Notes: generated by a model from the sequence alone, not told the origin. 64,000 nt of DNA from JAFGXT01 sp963677165 (GCA_963677165.2 CAXXSX010000001.1:496001-560000); one strand, 5' to 3'. Shown: positions 23,800 through 34,158, counted from the first letter of the stretch. Program-made: numbers and translations.

Positions 23800-26700
23800 T
23801 TAGTTCTCTTTCTCGTCCATCATTTCTTCATGCTCGTGGATTAGTTCCAGATGCTGGCGCAGATAACGCACACTGCGCGGTTCAACTTCTTCCCGCTGAG
23901 GCCAGCGCATATGAACTGCCGCATACCATAATCTACGCAGATCATTGAGAATTACAAACAGACATGGAATCAGAACCAAGGTTAACAGGGTTGCAAAAAC
24001 GACTCCGAACGCGATAGCAACAGCCATTGGTTGGAGGAATCTTGCCTGGAAACTGCGTTCGAGCATGATCGGCATAAGTCCGGCGAAGGTTGTGAAGGTT
24101 GTTAGGAAAATTGCCCGGAAACGGCGTTTGCTGCCTTCGCGTAGGGCCATAAACAACGATCGTCCTTCTTCCAGTCGACAATTTACTCCTTCCATCAGAA
24201 CAATCGCGTCGTTGACCACGATCCCTGCCAGAGCGACCATGCCGAATATGCTGATGATTGTCAACGGCATGCCGAACACCATGTGGCCGATTACTCCGCC
24301 GATCAGGCCGAACGGGATCGTTGTCATGATGACCAGCGGTTGGACGTATGATCTGAAGATTGAAGCAATGATAAAGTAGATACCAAACAGACACAGCGGT
24401 ACCCAAGTCCAGAGGCTTTTAAACGAATCACGTTTTTCTTCATCTTGTCCACCAGTTTTCCAGGATATTTCATCGTTGTACTTTGCTACCAGTTGAGGGA
24501 TGAAAGTTGAATTTAATTTTGCATAGATTTCTTCAGCGTTTGCCACGTTGTTATCCAGGTCGGAACTTACCGTAACAATGCGTTGGCGGTCCTTGCGGGA
24601 GATGGCGCTGGGGCCTTCCTGTAGTTTAATTTCGGCTACAGACTGGAAAGGAATCCGTTCGCCTGACGAGGTTTTTATCCTAAGTTTATTGAAGTATCCG
24701 ATAGAGTTGCGTCCACTTTTTTCAGGATATTTTATTTTTACTTTGATATCATCGCGCCCTCGCTGGATACGCATCGCTTCCGCTCCGTAAAAACCGCCCC
24801 TGACATAGCTGGCAACATCATCCAGGCTTAGTCCGTATGAATGGGCTTCCGGTTTCAGGTGGATCACGAATTCGCGTTTTCCCGGGGTCCAGTCGATTTG
24901 CTGGTCATAAAGTCCATTGATCGTTTTTAATTCTTCCAAGAGGTCGTTGGCGGCCTTTAGAAGTGTATCCATATTTTCGCCGCGCAGTTCGTATTCAATC
25001 GGATTGCCGCCGGGGCCTCCGCGCATTGACTGGAATGTTGTTGAATAAGCTTCCGGAATGTTTCCGGTTGCTTTTTTCCAGCGGGTGATCAGGTCCTTGG
25101 ATTCCAGGTAACGGTTTTCTGCTCCTTTCAGTTGCACAACAACAGTGAACTGATTTTGGCCGCTGGAGTCACGCCAGCTGATATTGTCGCCGACTACAGT
25201 ATACATCCCGATTGTCACATCCTGTCCGAATTCCTTTTGATAGGCGGCGTTAACCTTATTCCATCCGGCAATGACGCGTTTTGATATTTTTCGGGTTTCA
25301 TCCAGCGGAGTGCCGGGGGGCATTACAACACGTCCCTTAATAAAATCACTATCGCTTTTGGGAAAGAATATGAATTTTACAACGCCATAATGGACCAGAC
25401 CGGAAATAATCAGCATAATAAACAGGGCGCTGCTCAATGTTGTATAGCGCCAATGCAGTGCGTTTACCAGGAATGGACCATAGATCTTGTTTACAAAATA
25501 TTCCAGGCTGCGGCTTATTTTTAGCCTGAGTTTTGATGGTAGACCAAGAATCCCCTTTCCCGTTTCTTCCAGTTTTGGCGGGAGATGTCTTAGATGAACC
25601 GGCAGAATAAACAATCCTTCAATAAGAGAGAAGGTTAGTGCGGCAACTACGGGGATTGGAATCTGTCGAATGAATTTACCCATTACACCATCTACGAAAA
25701 ATAATGGAATAAATGCCACAACGGTTGTCAATACTGCTGCAATGACAGGCCAGGCAACCTCGTTGGTTCCTTCAACTGCGGCGTCCAGCATGCTATGGCC
25801 ATGTTGCCTTCGGGTATAAATAGATTCTCCTATGACAATTGCGTCGTCTACGATAATACCCAGTACCATGATCAGTCCGAACAGGGAAAGCATGTTGATT
25901 GAGCAGTCGAACGCACTCATTAGTGCAAGTCCGCCTGCCAGGGATATTGGAATTCCCATTGTTACCCAGAAACTCAACCGGAGGTCAAGAAATAGCCAAA
26001 GGGCCAGAAATACCAGAATAAGACCGGATTTACCGTTTTTCATCAGCAGGCTTATACGGTCAATAACCATTTGTGAGCGGTCGCGGAAAATTGTAAGGTG
26101 GATGTTTTTAGGTAGTTCTTTTTCCTTTTGTTCAACATATTTTCTAACTGCGTTAGCAATGGTTATGCTGTCTTCAAACTCGGTTTTGAAAATATTAACA
26201 GAGACCGATGGCATACCATTGAACATGGAATATTTTTTTGAATCAATATCGAAGGAATCGCGGATATTTGCGATTTGCCCTAATTTAATCATTGTACCAT
26301 CGGAATTAGAGATGATTGGAATATCCCGGTATTCTTTCGCACTGTACTTTCGGCCCAGGGCCCGAATGCGGTAATCTTCATCGCTCGTTTGGATTTGTCC
26401 GGCAGAGACGTTTTCGCTGTTGGCTTTAATAAGTTGTTTTATCTGGGCAAAGTTTAGGCCGTAACGGCGCATTTGATCTTCTGACAGCTCAATTGTTATT
26501 TCATAATCACGGATGCCGGATACCGATGTTTGGGTCACTTCCGGTAGGGCAGCGATATCACGCTCAAGTTTTCTGCCAAGTTCTTTCAGTTGATTTTCCG
26601 GCAAGTCTCCCCAGATTACAACCGCCATTACATCACCGCGGAATTTCATCTCTGAGACTGAAGGCTTTTCCGCTCCGTCAGGAAAGGTGTTGATGGAGTC

Positions 26701-27039
26701 AACGCGATTTTTTACATCGTTTAGTACCTGATAGAGGTCTGCGTTTTCTGTTAATTCAATGGATGCCGAGCCGCTTCCTTCGCTGGCGGAAGTTGTGAGT
26801 TCCTTGATTCCCTGAAGGCCGTCAAGCGCTTCTTCGATCTTTATACAAATACCTTCTTCAACCTCCTCCGGATCTGCTCCCGGATAGGATACCGATACGG
26901 ATATACGATCCAGGGAAAACTTGGGCATTGTTTCCCGGACCATGGTTTCGACACCAAATACACCGCAGACAACGATCAACGCCATTAAAATATTGGAAAG
27001 TACGGGATTACTGATAAATACTTTTAGTAAATTATTCAT
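23800..27039 (-). CDS. RND-family efflux pump, inner-membrane subunit (AcrB/MexB-like, HAE type)
   Basis: 1079 residues, close to the usual ~1040. The RND plan is clear: a first transmembrane helix near the N terminus (NPVLSNILMALIVVCGVFG), a large periplasmic loop with SVSYPGADPEEVEEGI, a block of helices with GIIVDDAIVIGESIY (motif A region) and AFIPLFFVDG, a second periplasmic loop, and the closing AGIVVNDAIVLMEGVN. The paired acidic residues of the proton relay are within helix 4 (VDDAIV). It exports drugs, metals or lipids using the proton gradient, with the adaptor encoded 2 bp upstream. No TolC-type outer-membrane gene is in the window. Confidence 0.93.
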   Translation of the reverse strand: MNNLLKVFISNPVLSNILMALIVVCGVFGVETMVRETMPKFSLDRISVSVSYPGADPEEVEEGICIKIEEALDGLQGIKELTTSASEGSGSASIELTENADLYQVLNDVKNRVDSINTFPDGAEKPSVSEMKFRGDVMAVVIWGDLPENQLKELGRKLERDIAALPEVTQTSVSGIRDYEITIELSEDQMRRYGLNFAQIKQLIKANSENVSAGQIQTSDEDYRIRALGRKYSAKEYRDIPIISNSDGTMIKLGQIANIRDSFDIDSKKYSMFNGMPSVSVNIFKTEFEDSITIANAVRKYVEQKEKELPKNIHLTIFRDRSQMVIDRISLLMKNGKSGLILVFLALWLFLDLRLSFWVTMGIPISLAGGLALMSAFDCSINMLSLFGLIMVLGIIVDDAIVIGESIYTRRQHGHSMLDAAVEGTNEVAWPVIAAVLTTVVAFIPLFFVDGVMGKFIRQIPIPVVAALTFSLIEGLFILPVHLRHLPPKLEETGKGILGLPSKLRLKISRSLEYFVNKIYGPFLVNALHWRYTTLSSALFIMLIISGLVHYGVVKFIFFPKSDSDFIKGRVVMPPGTPLDETRKISKRVIAGWNKVNAAYQKEFGQDVTIGMYTVVGDNISWRDSSGQNQFTVVVQLKGAENRYLESKDLITRWKKATGNIPEAYSTTFQSMRGGPGGNPIEYELRGENMDTLLKAANDLLEELKTINGLYDQQIDWTPGKREFVIHLKPEAHSYGLSLDDVASYVRGGFYGAEAMRIQRGRDDIKVKIKYPEKSGRNSIGYFNKLRIKTSSGERIPFQSVAEIKLQEGPSAISRKDRQRIVTVSSDLDNNVANAEEIYAKLNSTFIPQLVAKYNDEISWKTGGQDEEKRDSFKSLWTWVPLCLFGIYFIIASIFRSYVQPLVIMTTIPFGLIGGVIGHMVFGMPLTIISIFGMVALAGIVVNDAIVLMEGVNCRLEEGRSLFMALREGSKRRFRAIFLTTFTTFAGLMPIMLERSFQARFLQPMAVAIAFGVVFATLLTLVLIPCLFVILNDLRRLWYAAVHMRWPQREEVEPRSVRYLRQHLELIHEHEEMMDEKEN

Positions 27040-27041
27040 GA

Positions 27042-28466
27042 TTATTTCTGTGGCTTTGAGATTTTCTTCTTCTTATTGGACTGCGAATTCTCGGAATGTT
27101 TATCTATTGGCGCTAAGTTCGTATTGCAATAATCAAATTTGCCCGGAGAAGGCGGAACAACTTTTACTTTCATGCCGTTAACTACTCCACGCGGGAGTTT
27201 TTGTACAATTAAGTGTTCTCCTTGTGATAATCCGGAAGTGACAACCAGAAAATTCTTGTTGCTGCTGTAGATATCAGCCGGACGGCTTTCCAGGATACCT
27301 TTCGCATTAACAATGTAGATGTCTCCGTCTGTTTGTACTGATATCCAGGGGACCCGTACCGCATTTTGAATTGTTTTTCCCAGGAATGTGACTTTGCAGA
27401 ACATGCCGTCGATTAACGGGAAGGAAGTGTGCTTTTCTGATAATGGTTCTGTCGGTGATACGGTGAACTTGAATGTTCCTGAATCGGAATTAAATCCCTC
27501 GAGCCTGACGACTTTCCCTTTCCAACTGCTTGCTTTGGAGGATTCGATCCAGTCAATCGTAACCGGAATTCCAGCCGCGTTCGTAAACCAGTTGCTGTAA
27601 TTATTGTGGTGAACCGCTTTTATAGGTAAAGTCTTTGCTACTTCATCCGCTCCTAGTGATACAGGAATTTCAAGTGTGCTGTCATCGGCTAGTTCAAACA
27701 GTTTGTCGCCGGAATTGACGTACTCGCCTCTGTCTATATATGACACCTTGATCCGTCCGCGTATCGGACTTTTTATTACGCAACGCAAAATGTTATTTTG
27801 AGCGAGGTTCTTTTCTGCTATGGCACGGCGTATCTGAGCGTCTGTTGTTTCCAACTGCAGTTTTGATTTTGCCAGGGTTGCAGAAGTACTGATTACTTTC
27901 TCTGCCTGAGTCTGCATGGTGACTTCCGCTTGTTCAAGTTCGGTTCGGTATGATGCCTGCTTGTCATAAAGACCTTTTATTCGTTTGTAATTTTCTGTTT
28001 GAAGTTCCTGGACACGTCTAAGCAACTTTAATTGTTTTTCGGTATCTATAATAAATTGTTCGATGATTGCTTTTTCGCCGGTTAATTGTTTGATGTCTGC
28101 TTCGGCTTGATTGAGGGCAACGATATAATCTGATTTGTCAATGCGAAGTAAAACTTCGCCTTTTTTTACCAGTACACCGGCTTTCAAGTCGTCACGTTTT
28201 TCGACAATGCGTCCCTTAACTTCTGAGCTGAGAATGATATCCTGTGCTGTTTGGACTTTCCCATAACCTGATATGGACAATCTGACGGGGCCGGGGATAA
28301 CTGGAATTCCCGTCAGGTTTTTTATTGCTTCGGTCGTTATTTTTTTTGTCTGGTCTCCTTTTAGGTATTGTGCCAGGAAAAAACCGCCTACGCCGGCCAG
28401 CAATATAAATATGGATATTCCCGCGCGTAGCAGAATGAATAGTTTCTTGTCCTCTTGTATTTTCAC
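27042..28466 (-). CDS. RND pump periplasmic adaptor (HlyD/AcrA-type membrane fusion protein)
   Basis: 474 residues if it begins at GTG 28466, which has GGAG nine bases upstream; an in-frame TTG at 28481 is the alternative and there is no ATG. An N-terminal transmembrane anchor (FILLRAGISIFILLAGVGGFF) precedes the lipoyl half-motif (KGRIVEKRDDLKAGVLVKKGEVLLRID), a long coiled-coil hairpin (~100-200), the second lipoyl half (CVIKSPIRGRIKVSYIDRGEYVNSG) and a beta-barrel. It joins the inner-membrane pump encoded 2 bp downstream to an outer-membrane channel. The C-terminal tail is rich in Lys and Ser. Confidence 0.92.
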   Translation of the reverse strand: MKIQEDKKLFILLRAGISIFILLAGVGGFFLAQYLKGDQTKKITTEAIKNLTGIPVIPGPVRLSISGYGKVQTAQDIILSSEVKGRIVEKRDDLKAGVLVKKGEVLLRIDKSDYIVALNQAEADIKQLTGEKAIIEQFIIDTEKQLKLLRRVQELQTENYKRIKGLYDKQASYRTELEQAEVTMQTQAEKVISTSATLAKSKLQLETTDAQIRRAIAEKNLAQNNILRCVIKSPIRGRIKVSYIDRGEYVNSGDKLFELADDSTLEIPVSLGADEVAKTLPIKAVHHNNYSNWFTNAAGIPVTIDWIESSKASSWKGKVVRLEGFNSDSGTFKFTVSPTEPLSEKHTSFPLIDGMFCKVTFLGKTIQNAVRVPWISVQTDGDIYIVNAKGILESRPADIYSSNKNFLVVTSGLSQGEHLIVQKLPRGVVNGMKVKVVPPSPGKFDYCNTNLAPIDKHSENSQSNKKKKISKPQK

Positions 28467-28570
28467 CTCTCTAAACTCCAATGTGTATGATTATGGTTTC
28501 TTGTGTCTTAATTTCTTATGTCGTAACTGGTCACCGATTCGTTACTGGAAAAAATAAAAAACATGACGCA

Positions 28571-28599
28571 AAATTAATCTGGCATAGAATAAATGTCAA
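28571..28599 (-). promoter_or_regulatory. Promoter of the efflux operon
   Basis: Minus strand TTGACA (28599-28594), 17-bp spacer, TAATTT (28576-28571). This leaves a leader of about 100 bases before the adaptor gene. The gap from 28482 to 28810 (about 330 bp) holds this promoter and one for the opposite strand, and no other feature I can see. Confidence 0.6.
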
Positions 28600-28703
28600 T
28601 TATTTGTCCGATATTTCACTAATTATTAATTAATGGAATATGGCCCGGAAGAATTTGGATTGTGATTTTCGGTACAAAAATATTACAATTTAATCAAAAA
28701 TAT

Positions 28704-28731
28704 TTGCATAGCTGGCAAAGCGGGCTATTGT
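28704..28731 (+). promoter_or_regulatory. Candidate promoter of the small secreted protein gene
   Basis: TTGCAT (28704-28709), 16-bp spacer, TATTGT (28726-28731). The match is moderate. A GAGAGGA ribosome site lies at 28794-28800 just before the start codon. Confidence 0.45.
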
Positions 28732-28810
28732 AAATCAAATTCGGGATTTAGGTAAATTTCAATATCAACAATTATAATTATAAAAAAAGTAGAAGAGAGG
28801 AATTAGGACC

Positions 28811-29359
28811 ATGAAGAGATTTCTGGTGATGCTGTTTTTTTTGACCGTTACCGTAACCGGGGTCAATGCCGGAGTTAAAGACAAATTACTGTTGTACATT
28901 CCAAACCGTATTGTAGATCTCACCGACATCTTTTCTGTTTCAGTAGGCTTTGGTCCTACCGTCCGCGCCGAGATGAGAGCGACTCGTGCTTTTTCTTTTG
29001 GCGGTGGTATCGGTGCTTCTGCTAAGTTAGTTAAAGCATATAACCGCCAGTATGGTTATGCGCTCGATAATGAATGGGAATGGACTTTTACCTGTATCGG
29101 TGGTGAAGACTGGGAAAGAAACCACACGAACCGTTTTGTGCAGGAATATTATCATGAATACTTCGGTTTCCCTCTTGTTTCTGATAACATCTATGATTTT
29201 CATGAAGGTGCCAGAGATTACTGGGAATTAGGTGTTGACGGTGCCCTGCTTGTGACCCTGCATGCGGCTCTTCACCCAGTTGAAATTGCTGACTTTATTA
29301 CTGGGTTCTTCTTTATTGATCTTAAAGGTGATGATATCACCTCTGAGGATTTTGAATAA
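28811..29359 (+). CDS. Small secreted protein of unknown function, 182 aa
   Basis: A clear signal peptide (MKRFLVMLFFLTVTVTGVNA) is followed by a ~160-residue mature domain: LYIPNRIVDLTDIFSVSVGFGP, then alternating short Gly/Phe-rich stretches (RAFSFGGGIGASAKLV), an aromatic middle (YALDNEWEWTFTC) and an acidic end (LKGDDITSEDFE). The LVDLxDxFSxxVGxGP-like opening is, in my recollection, shared by small exported proteins of several Gram-negative groups, but I cannot name a family. It is monocistronic: own promoter region and terminator at 29385-29418. With two Cys only and many beta-prone stretches it could be an outer-membrane-associated protein. Confidence 0.75.
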   Translation: MKRFLVMLFFLTVTVTGVNAGVKDKLLLYIPNRIVDLTDIFSVSVGFGPTVRAEMRATRAFSFGGGIGASAKLVKAYNRQYGYALDNEWEWTFTCIGGEDWERNHTNRFVQEYYHEYFGFPLVSDNIYDFHEGARDYWELGVDGALLVTLHAALHPVEIADFITGFFFIDLKGDDITSEDFE

Positions 29360-29384
29360 TCCTTATTGTAGATTCGTAAAATTT

Positions 29385-29418
29385 ACGGGCATTCTCTTGT
29401 GGGGATGCCCGTTTTTTT
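29385..29418 (+). terminator. Rho-independent terminator after the small secreted protein gene
   Basis: ACGGGCAT (29385-29392) and ATGCCCGT (29405-29412) form an 8-bp stem with a 12-base loop, followed by T7. It is 26 bp past the stop codon. Confidence 0.88.
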
Positions 29419-29437
29419 ATTTACAGGTTTATAACTT

Positions 29438-29800
29438 ATGGCTGAAATTGATTTAAGTGAATTTGTGTGTTTGCGTTGCGGTGCATGTTGCTGCTGGCCC
29501 GGAGATGTTAAGGTTACCGATGAGGAAATCAAACGTATTGCCGAATTTTTGGAGATGAATGAGTTTGATTTTATTGAAAAATATACCAAGCTGGCGGTTA
29601 CCCGTCGTGGTCTTTCTCTAATTGAGAAAGGTGATGGTACTTGTATCTTTTATGATTTTGTCGAGGGTTGCCTCATTAATGATGTCAAACCAGTCCAGTG
29701 TTCGAGTTTTCCATGGAGGTGGACCTGTGATGGGTGGGATGAGCGTTGTGCCGGAGCTCTGGCATTAAAAAAACAACAAGGGAGTAGCGGTAAAGAATAA
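29438..29800 (+). CDS. YkgJ-family cysteine cluster protein
   Basis: 120 residues. The CxxCGxCC opening (CLRCGACCCW, residues ~11-20), GDGTCIFYDFVEGCLI and PVQCSSFPWRW are the ordered cysteines of the YkgJ (CxxCxxCC) family, thought to bind zinc or an iron-sulphur centre. Function in the cell is unknown. It ends with TAA directly against the ATG of the next gene, so the two are co-transcribed. A weak CAGG ribosome site lies before the start. Confidence 0.88.
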   Translation: MAEIDLSEFVCLRCGACCCWPGDVKVTDEEIKRIAEFLEMNEFDFIEKYTKLAVTRRGLSLIEKGDGTCIFYDFVEGCLINDVKPVQCSSFPWRWTCDGWDERCAGALALKKQQGSSGKE

Positions 29801-30934
29801 ATGAAAACAATACGGAATGTCTTTGCGGTTGTTTTCCTGGTGATTTTGATCCAGGGATGTGTATCTAATACTGGAAACCAAACTGCCTGTGGAGATATTA
29901 AGATTGTTTCTCTGCATGGCTCATGGCTTGAAATGGGCAGGCAATATGGGAAGTTATTGAAAAACGAACTTCGTAGAACATACGAGTTTTCAAAAGCTGG
30001 AACATTTGCGGATGCTGATAAATTTTTTGCTTCTGGTGATAAGCCGACTGGTATTCGTTTTCTTGATGAGTTTTTTCTGGGAGTGTCACAAGGGACCGGT
30101 ATGACGATTCCTGAGTTGATTCGTGCCAATGCCGTTGAGGTTGCTTATGCGGATCAGCTGAGTAAATTGCTTGCGGCCTCTAAGTGTTCGACGCTGGCAT
30201 TATGGGGGCAGCGTACTACCAATGGAAATACTCTTTATGGACGTAACTATGATTGGCTGCCTTCATTTCGTAAACTTGATCTTGTTCTGACTGTATTTCA
30301 TCCTGATGACGGCTGTAATTCGGTCGCTATGCTGAATTTTGCCGGATGCTTTTATCTTACCAGCGCCATGAATTCGTCGGGGCTCTTCGTTGAATTGAAT
30401 TCCGGCATGTTTTCCGGAAATGCATATTATGCCAATCGTTATCCTAATGCCTGGATGTTATGGTTTGTTCTGTTGAATTCAAATGATATACCGGATGCTT
30501 GTCGCATGTTGGAAACATTCAAGGCTGCGGGGAATTATGTTATTGGTCTTGCTGATTCTCAAAACGCCATTGCGTATGAATGGAGCGCTGACAAGAATAG
30601 CGCTATAGTTAAAGGTAATAATGGGGTCCTTGCGACAGCCAACCATTTTTGTCGAAAAGGCTGGACAAATCTGCCTGGTGCATCGCAAGGGGGATGTATT
30701 TCCAGTATATCGCGCCAACAGGCATTGCAGAGACTTGGCGGTGCTTTGAAAGCTCCCGCAACGGTTAAAACTCTTGAGAATATCCTTGCCGTTCCAACAG
30801 GGCAGGGCGGCGCAAAATGGAAAGGGACCCTCTTTCAAGTAATTGCTGTCCCCTCTGAAATAGAGTTGATAGTCAACCATTCAGACCAGCCTGTGTGGCA
30901 GATAATTCCTCTAAAACAGTACTTCTCTGAGTAG
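29801..30934 (+). CDS. C45-type acyltransferase/amidohydrolase lipoprotein (NTN-hydrolase fold)
   Basis: 377 residues. A lipoprotein signal (VFLVILIQGC, lipid Cys at ~residue 20) places it in a membrane facing the periplasm. VSLHGSWLEMGRQYGKLLK is the usual N-terminal block of the C45 / acyl-CoA:6-aminopenicillanate acyltransferase family; ASKCSTLALWG holds the candidate nucleophilic Cys (~residue 129), followed by NGNTLYGRNYDW, a pattern also seen in choloylglycine hydrolases. Such enzymes cut or form amide bonds after autocatalytic maturation. The natural substrate is unknown. It abuts the YkgJ-type gene with no gap. Confidence 0.83.
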   Translation: MKTIRNVFAVVFLVILIQGCVSNTGNQTACGDIKIVSLHGSWLEMGRQYGKLLKNELRRTYEFSKAGTFADADKFFASGDKPTGIRFLDEFFLGVSQGTGMTIPELIRANAVEVAYADQLSKLLAASKCSTLALWGQRTTNGNTLYGRNYDWLPSFRKLDLVLTVFHPDDGCNSVAMLNFAGCFYLTSAMNSSGLFVELNSGMFSGNAYYANRYPNAWMLWFVLLNSNDIPDACRMLETFKAAGNYVIGLADSQNAIAYEWSADKNSAIVKGNNGVLATANHFCRKGWTNLPGASQGGCISSISRQQALQRLGGALKAPATVKTLENILAVPTGQGGAKWKGTLFQVIAVPSEIELIVNHSDQPVWQIIPLKQYFSE

Positions 30935-31380
30935 TTTTCGTTATGGAGCTGAATTGATTGATATTGTGTCTTGCTTCTTAATGCTCAATGTGTTGCTGCG
31001 ATTTTGGTGATATGTTGAGGTCGTGCCAGGGGAAGAAAAACACGAAAAAGATGAGAAGTTGATTTGTATTGTTTGGGCTCTCGTGTACATTAGAGGCTTT
31101 TCCGCTTGATGGCGGGAAGAGTTGAGGTTAACGCAACAGCATATATAATGTCGTTGTCGGTACTGGAAATATTGTATCAGACAGGAGCCTGATTGAATTC
31201 ATGGAAATCTCCGACTTGAACAAATAAATAAAGCCGGTGCTGCAATGGAAATAGTGCTGTAAAGTGTGTACCATATCTGCCGGAAGGCAGAAACGAGCTG
31301 TTTGAAATCATTTATATAATATATGCATACGTTTTTTAACTGCGGAGCAGTTGTGGCGCTCTTATGGCGTTTATTAGAAT

Positions 31381-31462
31381 CTGAAAACTTGTTTTCAGTC
31401 AAATAAACGACATTGTTTGGCACCGGCACCTTGCCGGTCGCGATCCAACGGCGAGTCGTTGG
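31381..31462. repeat. Cluster of three short hairpins upstream of the rRNA promoters
   Basis: CTGAAAAC-TT-GTTTTCAG (31381-31398), CCGGCA-CCT-TGCCGG (31423-31437) and CCAACG-N6-CGTTGG (31445-31462) follow one another within 82 bp. The region from 30935 to 31380 has no gene or motif I can support. The middle hairpin shares its core with the one at 23784-23798. Confidence 0.5.
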
Positions 31463-31517
31463 TCGGCGCAGCCGAAACTGGTCCTGAGAAAAGATTAGAA
31501 AAAGTTTAAAAAGCGAT

Positions 31518-31545
31518 TTGTAAAATGTGAAGAACAGCGTATTTT
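31518..31545 (+). promoter_or_regulatory. Degenerate rRNA promoter P0
   Basis: TTGTAA, 16 bp, TATTTT, followed by AAAAGCTCGTG, the same discriminator as P2. It lies 103 bp upstream of P1. The weak -35 makes activity doubtful. Confidence 0.4.
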
Positions 31546-31620
31546 AAAAGCTCGTGTTCTTAACATGGTGTCAGTTGAAAATAGTCCTTGAAATTTCCTT
31601 GAAAAAGTTAATTTGAGTGT

Positions 31621-31648
31621 TTGACAAAAACTGATATGATGATAAGTT
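31621..31648 (+). promoter_or_regulatory. rRNA operon promoter P1
   Basis: TTGACA (31621-31626), 16-bp spacer, TAAGTT (31643-31648), then AAAAGCCTGTG. An A/T-rich stretch with A-tracts lies upstream, like an UP element. It is the first of four promoters with the same consensus -35, the same 16-bp spacing and an AAA-GC discriminator, spaced 105-119 bp apart. Confidence 0.75.
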
Positions 31649-31726
31649 AAAAGCCTGTGCTTAAACATGGTGTTGATGACAAGTCAGTCGTTAAAAAATT
31701 CCTTTAAAAAAAGTTGAATTTTGAGT

Positions 31727-31754
31727 TTGACAAAAATCGATACAGTGCTAAATT
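31727..31754 (+). promoter_or_regulatory. rRNA operon promoter P2
   Basis: TTGACA (31727-31732), 16 bp, TAAATT (31749-31754), followed by AAAAGCTCGTG. 106 bp after P1. Confidence 0.75.
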
Positions 31755-31831
31755 AAAAGCTCGTGTTCATTACTGAGAACGTTGATTAAAACGGTGTTCG
31801 AAATAAATCCTGAAATTGTTGAAATTAGTAT

Positions 31832-31859
31832 TTGACAGGATGCGAAACCGTGATAAATT
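31832..31859 (+). promoter_or_regulatory. rRNA operon promoter P3
   Basis: TTGACA (31832-31837), 16 bp, TAAATT (31854-31859), followed by AAACGGCTCATG. 105 bp after P2. Confidence 0.75.
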
Positions 31860-31950
31860 AAACGGCTCATGTCTGAAACACGACACGATGATCTGGAAGG
31901 GAACGAAAAAGTCAGTTATAAAAAACTTTTAAAAAACTTCCGAAGTTGAT

Positions 31951-31978
31951 TTGACAAAATCACATTTGATGATAAATT
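31951..31978 (+). promoter_or_regulatory. rRNA operon promoter P4
   Basis: TTGACA (31951-31956), 16 bp, TAAATT (31973-31978), followed by AAAACCTTGTTG. It is 119 bp after P3 and nearest to the 16S gene. Confidence 0.75.
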
Positions 31979-31984
31979 AAAACC

Positions 31985-32245
31985 TTGTTGCTGATTGCGA
32001 CAATGTTTAATAAAAATAACGGATAAGTAATTAATATTGTGAGTGTTACGATGCTTGCTTTTAATGCGAATCCAAAGTTGATTGAAAATTGAATAGTGCG
32101 ATGTATCCGAGTCAAGTGATAGATACCCATCTATCATAAAACTTTGAGATCTTCTTTTAAAAAGAAGTTCCTAAATATATATAAAATTCAAGAACGAATT
32201 TTCCATAAATAATAACATCGGTTTAACTGATGTTTAATAATTTAT
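31985..32245 (+). promoter_or_regulatory. rRNA leader with a boxA-like element
   Basis: About 260 bases between P4 and 16S. TGCTTTTAATG at 32056-32066 resembles boxA (TGCTCTTTAAC), which would recruit Nus factors against termination. A/T-rich, with a local hairpin ACATCGGTTTAACTGATGT near the 16S start. No reading frame is convincing. Confidence 0.4.
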
Positions 32246-33777
<1,532 letters not shown>

Positions 33778-34000
33778 TAATCCATGAACCGATATTTTAA
33801 CCAACAACGGTTTGTGGATACGGCTAAACCCCCTTAATGGGGTGTGGGTAACGGTAACGTTACCAATTGGATACATCGAACTATTCAGTTTTTAAGAAAC
33901 AAAACTGGCGCACTCGTTGCGCCGTGTTGATTGTAAAACAAATAAATTTAACGTCGGAAAAGACGAAATACAGCTGATCGAAAGATCGGCGGACCCATAA

Positions 34001-34077
34001 GGGGCTTTAGCTCAGTTGGCTAGAGCGTCTGGTTTGCATCCAGAAGGTCAAGGGTTCGACTCCCTTAAGCTCCACCA
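34001..34077 (+). tRNA. tRNA-Ala (anticodon TGC)
   Basis: A 77-nt cloverleaf in the 16S-23S spacer. Acceptor GGGGCTT pairs with AAGCTCC, the anticodon stem TCTGG/CCAGA encloses TTTGCAT (anticodon TGC), GGTTCGACTCC is the T-arm, and CCA is encoded at the 3' end. It is the first of the two spacer tRNAs. Confidence 0.97.
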
Positions 34078-34081
34078 TTTT

Positions 34082-34158
34082 GGGCGTATAGCTCAGTTGG
34101 TTAGAGCGCATCCCTGATAAGGATGAGGTCCCAGGTTCAAATCCTGGTACGCCCACCA
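34082..34158 (+). tRNA. tRNA-Ile (anticodon GAT)
   Basis: A 77-nt cloverleaf four bases after tRNA-Ala. Acceptor GGGCGTA pairs with TACGCCC, the anticodon stem CATCC/GGATG encloses CTGATAA (anticodon GAT), GGTTCAAATCC is the T-arm, and CCA is encoded. The order Ala-Ile is the reverse of the common Ile-Ala. Confidence 0.97.

Noticed and set aside
23942..24406. Frames on both strands inside the RND pump gene, one of 154 codons.
   Set aside because: They are shadows of the well-supported pump reading frame, with Arg/His-rich composition typical of antisense frames.
31199..31429. Minus-strand frame of 76 codons upstream of the rRNA promoters.
   Set aside because: No ribosome site, no recognisable motif, and it runs across the hairpin cluster; probably chance.
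31518..31978. Regularly spaced repeats of about 105 bp looked like a CRISPR-like or tandem repeat array.
   Set aside because: Only the promoter elements and short discriminators are conserved; spacers are not unique sequences between identical repeats, and no cas genes are nearby.
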